Assembly: GCA_002346475.1 (NCBI GenBank)
Contig: DDZV01000035.1
Coordinates: 1 to 14,708 of the forward strand
DNA length: 14,708 bases
Source: Acidobacteria bacterium UBA2999
GTDB taxonomy: Bacteria; Acidobacteriota; Vicinamibacteria; Vicinamibacterales; UBA2999
Reading direction: 5' to 3'
In this document: positions 14,036 to 14,708 of the stretch, piece by piece
How positions within the stretch are numbered: the first letter of the stretch is position 1
Layout: the number at the start of each line of letters is the position of its first letter
Notes under the pieces: generated by a model
The model's database searches: none
The model's input: only the letters and a program-made list of their open reading frames with translations
Told to the model about the DNA's origin: nothing
Translations under genes and position numbers: made by a program

Positions 14036-14708
14036 TTATTCAACAAGCGTTGCTTTGTTAATTTCACGAAGGGTTGTAACCCCAAGGAGAACTTTTTCTA
14101 TAGCAGACTCTCTTAGAAACCGCATCCCTTCTTGGCGTGCGACTTTTTTAATTTCTGAAGCAGGCCGACGGCCTAGAATAATTTCACGAATTTTGTCTGA
14201 CAGATCAAGCAGTTCACAAATAGCAGTTCTTCCCTTAAAACCCGTTCCACCGCATTCAACACAACCAGCCCCTTCATAAAATTGATATTTCTGATCAAGG
14301 CCAGAATCTAATTGAGAAACCTCAAGCAACTCACTGGATACTTTTACAGGTTGCTTGCAATGTGGGCAGATTGTTCGAATAAGCCGCTGAGCAAGTACGC
14401 AGTTAAGCGCTGAAACAAACTGATAAGGCTCTACGCCCATATTTAGAAATCGGCCAAGAACGTCAACTATATTGTTTGCATGTACCGTGGTAAATACTAA
14501 GTGTCCGGTTAAGGCAGATTGAACAGCAATTTTCGCAGTCTCTTGATCTCTGATTTCTCCAACCATTATTTTGTCAGGATCATGACGTAAAATAGACCTA
14601 AGGCCTCTGGCAAAAGTCAGTCCCTTCTTGTCGTTAATTGGAATTTGAGTAACTCCGCTGAGCTGGTACTCGACCGGATCCTCGATAGTTATAATCTTAT
14701 CTTCTACT
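14036..14708 (-). CDS. gspE: GspE/PilB-family secretion/pilus assembly ATPase (C-terminal part)
   Basis: The frame is open to the window edge, so the gene is cut; 223 C-terminal residues are present. It powers pseudopilus or pilus extension on the cytoplasmic face. Visible motifs in order are the Asp box TIEDPVEYQ near the start, GLTFARGLRSILRHDPDKIM running into Walker B VGEIRDQETAKIA, and His box TGHLVFTTVHANN. Then comes a tetracysteine zinc site (ICPHC and GCVEC) typical of GspE/PilB and absent from PilT. The Walker A loop and N-terminal domains lie outside. An initiation codon at 14566 would split the ATPase core, so the protein clearly begins upstream. GspE and PilB cannot be told apart here; the pseudopilin neighbours favour a type II-like system, the PilMNO neighbours a pilus-like one. 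Confidence 0.93.
   Translation of the reverse strand, partial: VEDKIITIEDPVEYQLSGVTQIPINDKKGLTFARGLRSILRHDPDKIMVGEIRDQETAKIAVQSALTGHLVFTTVHANNIVDVLGRFLNMGVEPYQFVSALNCVLAQRLIRTICPHCKQPVKVSSELLEVSQLDSGLDQKYQFYEGAGCVECGGTGFKGRTAICELLDLSDKIREIILGRRPASEIKKVARQEGMRFLRESAIEKVLLGVTTLREINKATLVE

Noticed and set aside
1..14708. tRNA, rRNA, CRISPR arrays, insertion sequences and recombinase genes
   Set aside because: I looked on both strands and saw none. In particular, nothing in the guaA island resembles an integrase.

Overview
The window is 14.7 kb from a Gram-negative bacterium of moderate GC. It carries type II secretion/type IV pilus-like assembly genes, a phosphatidylethanolamine pathway pair and a PQQ-type beta-propeller protein with a signal peptide. 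The order ATPase, PilM, PilN, PilO, then two GspG-like pseudopilins and a third E5-less pseudopilin, together with the style of the PilM-like protein, resembles arrangements I associate with Acidobacteriota. This is a weak inference from memory, not a placement.

Layout. (1) Positions 1-986, plus strand: the end of a Gly-rich protein (probably GspJ) overlaps by TGATG a reading frame that starts like GspK and continues, after about 18-20 codons, as the C-terminal two thirds of a MmgE/PrpD protein. This is either an illegitimate fusion or an assembly chimera. (2) 997-3319: a membrane-anchored deiodinase-like thioredoxin-fold protein (minus), an NTF2/SnoaL-like protein (plus) and a SAM-dependent methyltransferase (minus). 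(3) 3325-6138: an AT-rich insert bounded by a 15-bp direct repeat (14/15 identical) of the last codons and stop of guaA. It carries a second NTF2-like gene, a cytosine-C5 DNA methyltransferase and a converging PD-(D/E)XK protein that is very probably the partner restriction enzyme. (4) 6124-7668: guaA (minus), with a propeller protein diverging from it at 7730-8896. (5) 14708-8952, all minus: a tightly packed, probably single operon: GspE/PilB ATPase (cut by the window edge), PilM-, PilN- and PilO-like proteins, three pseudopilins, phosphatidylserine decarboxylase and phosphatidylserine synthase. Most junctions overlap (TAATG, ATGA) or are 2-12 bases long.

The most notable structure is the small restriction-modification island at the 3' end of guaA, a known integration hotspot. 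The distal repeat copy still sits 5 bases before the methyltransferase gene at 3319, in the position expected for the ancestral guaA end. This implies that guaA and that methyltransferase were once directly adjacent. No integrase gene is present in the island. No tRNA, rRNA or CRISPR array was seen, and no gene-free stretch exceeds 300 bases.
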